From assembly GCA_020847355.1 (NCBI GenBank), contig JADLCG010000347.1, forward strand, positions 1 to 5,767: a DNA stretch of 5,767 nucleotides, written 5' to 3'. Below the pieces are notes generated by a model. It made no database searches, was not told where the DNA came from, and saw only the letters and a program-made list of their open reading frames with translations. Origin of the DNA: Anaerolineales bacterium. Lineage in GTDB: Bacteria > Chloroflexota > Anaerolineae > Anaerolineales > Villigracilaceae. Every line of letters begins with the position of its first letter. Position 1 is the stretch's first letter. Of this stretch, positions 4,773 through 5,767 are shown one piece after another. The translations under genes were made by a program, and so were the position numbers.

Positions 4773-5767
4773 ATGAGCAAAGAACGCATAGCGCTTTATT
4801 TACAAGATTCGCACGATTTACGCGACGGCTTGGATTATGCAAAATATGCCGAAGCCAAAGGTTTTGAAGCGGTCTGGCAGGCGGAAAGCCGCTTGGTACG
4901 CGATGCCATCGTCCCGATGGCTGGCTACGCGGCTGTGACCAATCGCATCAAAATCGGCTCCGGCGTGATCAATAACTGGACTCGTAACATTGGTTTACTC
5001 GCCGCCACCTTCTTGACCTTAGACGATCTCGCTCCGAATCGCATTATCTGCGGCTTAGGCGCTTGGTGGGACCCGCTGGCTAAAAACGTAGGCATTGACC
5101 GAAAGAAACCGCTGACCGCCATGAAAGAAACCGTGCTGATCATGAAGCGCCTGCTGAATATGGAGCGCGTCACCTTCAGCGGCGAGTTTATTCACGTCAA
5201 CGGCATTGAATTAGACGTTGTGCATGGTCGGCGCGAGCCGCGCAACATCCCCATTATGATTGGCGCAACCGGCGACCAAATGATGGAATTAACCGGCGAA
5301 ATTGCCGATGGCGCAGTATTGAATTACTGCGTCGCCCCTGAATACAACGACAAAGCGCTGGAACTGCTCCATAAAGGCTTGCGGAAATCCGGCAGAAGCT
5401 TGGATAATTTTGACCGCCCTCAACTCATCGTCTGCTCGGTGGATGAAGATCACGACAAAGCGATTGACTACACGAAGATGCTCTTATGCCAATATTTAGC
5501 GCAACAACCGCACATCGCCAAAGCCTCCAACGTTTCTGACGAAGTAATTCAACAGATACAATCCATTTTAGGCTGGCCCGCAACCAAAGAACAGATCATG
5601 CAAGCGAAAGACTTGGTGCCAGATGCGCTCGTGCATAAAATTACGGCTTCAGGAACGCCCGCCGAAGCCAAAGCCAAAGTAGAGGAATATAAAAAACGCG
5701 GCTGTACCTGCCCCATTCTGTATCCAGTGGGCGGGAATTTCAAATTGCTGATTGACACGTTTGGGGA
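4773..5767 (+). CDS. Mer-like LLM-class F420-dependent oxidoreductase, 3' end outside window
   Basis: The frame is open from ATG 4773 to the window edge, giving 331 residues and two bases with no stop. Family members are about 320-345 residues, so only the last few are probably missing. The protein is a luciferase-like (beta/alpha)8 barrel. Features: the N-terminal strand ERIALYLQD (4-12); a GFEAVWQAESR segment (30-40) in the place of the family WxxDH region; IKIGSGVINNW (59-69), where Gly64-Val65 falls at the position that forms the non-prolyl cis peptide in F420-dependent relatives; CGLGAWWDPLAKNVGI, the GLGAG-like loop; IPIMIGATGDQMMELTGEIADGAVLN; and a late ITASGTPAEAKAKVEEYKKRG segment that resembles archaeal methylenetetrahydromethanopterin reductase (Mer). 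That late segment, plus the whole layout, makes Mer the closest named family I recognise. Bacterial members may act on methylene-tetrahydrofolate or on quite different substrates, so the reaction is left open. It is probably the last or next cistron of the F420 operon. Confidence 0.85.
   Translation, partial: MSKERIALYLQDSHDLRDGLDYAKYAEAKGFEAVWQAESRLVRDAIVPMAGYAAVTNRIKIGSGVINNWTRNIGLLAATFLTLDDLAPNRIICGLGAWWDPLAKNVGIDRKKPLTAMKETVLIMKRLLNMERVTFSGEFIHVNGIELDVVHGRREPRNIPIMIGATGDQMMELTGEIADGAVLNYCVAPEYNDKALELLHKGLRKSGRSLDNFDRPQLIVCSVDEDHDKAIDYTKMLLCQYLAQQPHIAKASNVSDEVIQQIQSILGWPATKEQIMQAKDLVPDALVHKITASGTPAEAKAKVEEYKKRGCTCPILYPVGGNFKLLIDTFG

Noticed and set aside
4773..5767. Identity as F420-dependent glucose-6-phosphate dehydrogenase (Fgd)
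   Set aside because: The C-terminal ITASGTP...KRG pattern and the overall layout resemble Mer more than Fgd, and I saw no Fgd-specific motif.
1..5767. CRISPR arrays, tRNA or rRNA genes, insertion sequences, toxin-antitoxin or defence genes
   Set aside because: No regularly spaced repeats, RNA-gene signatures, transposase motifs or terminal repeats were seen. The window is almost fully covered by metabolic genes on one strand.

Overview
The window is a tightly packed, single-strand (+) gene block for making and using the deazaflavin cofactor F420. It holds eight genes, and the first and last are cut by the window edges. The organism is a bacterium of moderate GC. Homologues of archaeal-style CofE, CofD and CofC stand as separate proteins next to a free-standing relative of the C-terminal (nitroreductase) half of actinobacterial FbiB. 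I did not find the fused FbiB of Actinobacteria. The protein flavour and the short GTAAT/ATTAC palindrome between genes remind me of Chloroflexota (Anaerolineae-like). That assignment is an inference from memory and cannot be proved from this window.

Layout: 1-675 is the 3' part of an SsnA-type metal-dependent aminohydrolase. 687-1364 is npdG, encoding F420H2:NADP oxidoreductase. 1365-1419 is a 55-nt spacer, most of it a near-perfect hairpin. 1420-2187 is cofE (F420:glutamate ligase). 2245-2637 is a small split-barrel (PPOX-class) protein of the F420-dependent type with its own strong ribosome binding site. 2621-3232 is an FbiB-C-like FMN nitroreductase, the likely dehydro-F420-0 reductase, with a non-ATG start overlapping the previous gene. 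3236-4150 is cofD, 4154-4762 is cofC, and 4773-5767 is a Mer-like luciferase-family (LLM) F420-dependent oxidoreductase cut just before its end. No stretch over 300 bases lacks a gene.

How they fit together: CofC activates a three-carbon phospho-acid with GTP. CofD transfers it to the deazaflavin Fo. The nitroreductase would reduce the enol form if the acid is PEP. CofE then adds the glutamate tail. NpdG exchanges hydride between NADPH and F420. The PPOX protein and the Mer-like protein are candidate users of reduced F420. The Fo synthase genes (fbiC or cofG/cofH) are not in the window and must lie elsewhere. Most intergenic gaps are 3 to 11 nt, so much of the block is probably one transcript. 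The exceptions are the hairpin before cofE and the 57-nt gap before the PPOX gene.

The pathway itself is known. The points worth attention are the split FbiB with a third gene inserted between its halves, the hairpin sitting on the cofE start, the overlapping non-ATG start of the reductase, and the linkage of ssnA and a Mer-like enzyme to the F420 genes.
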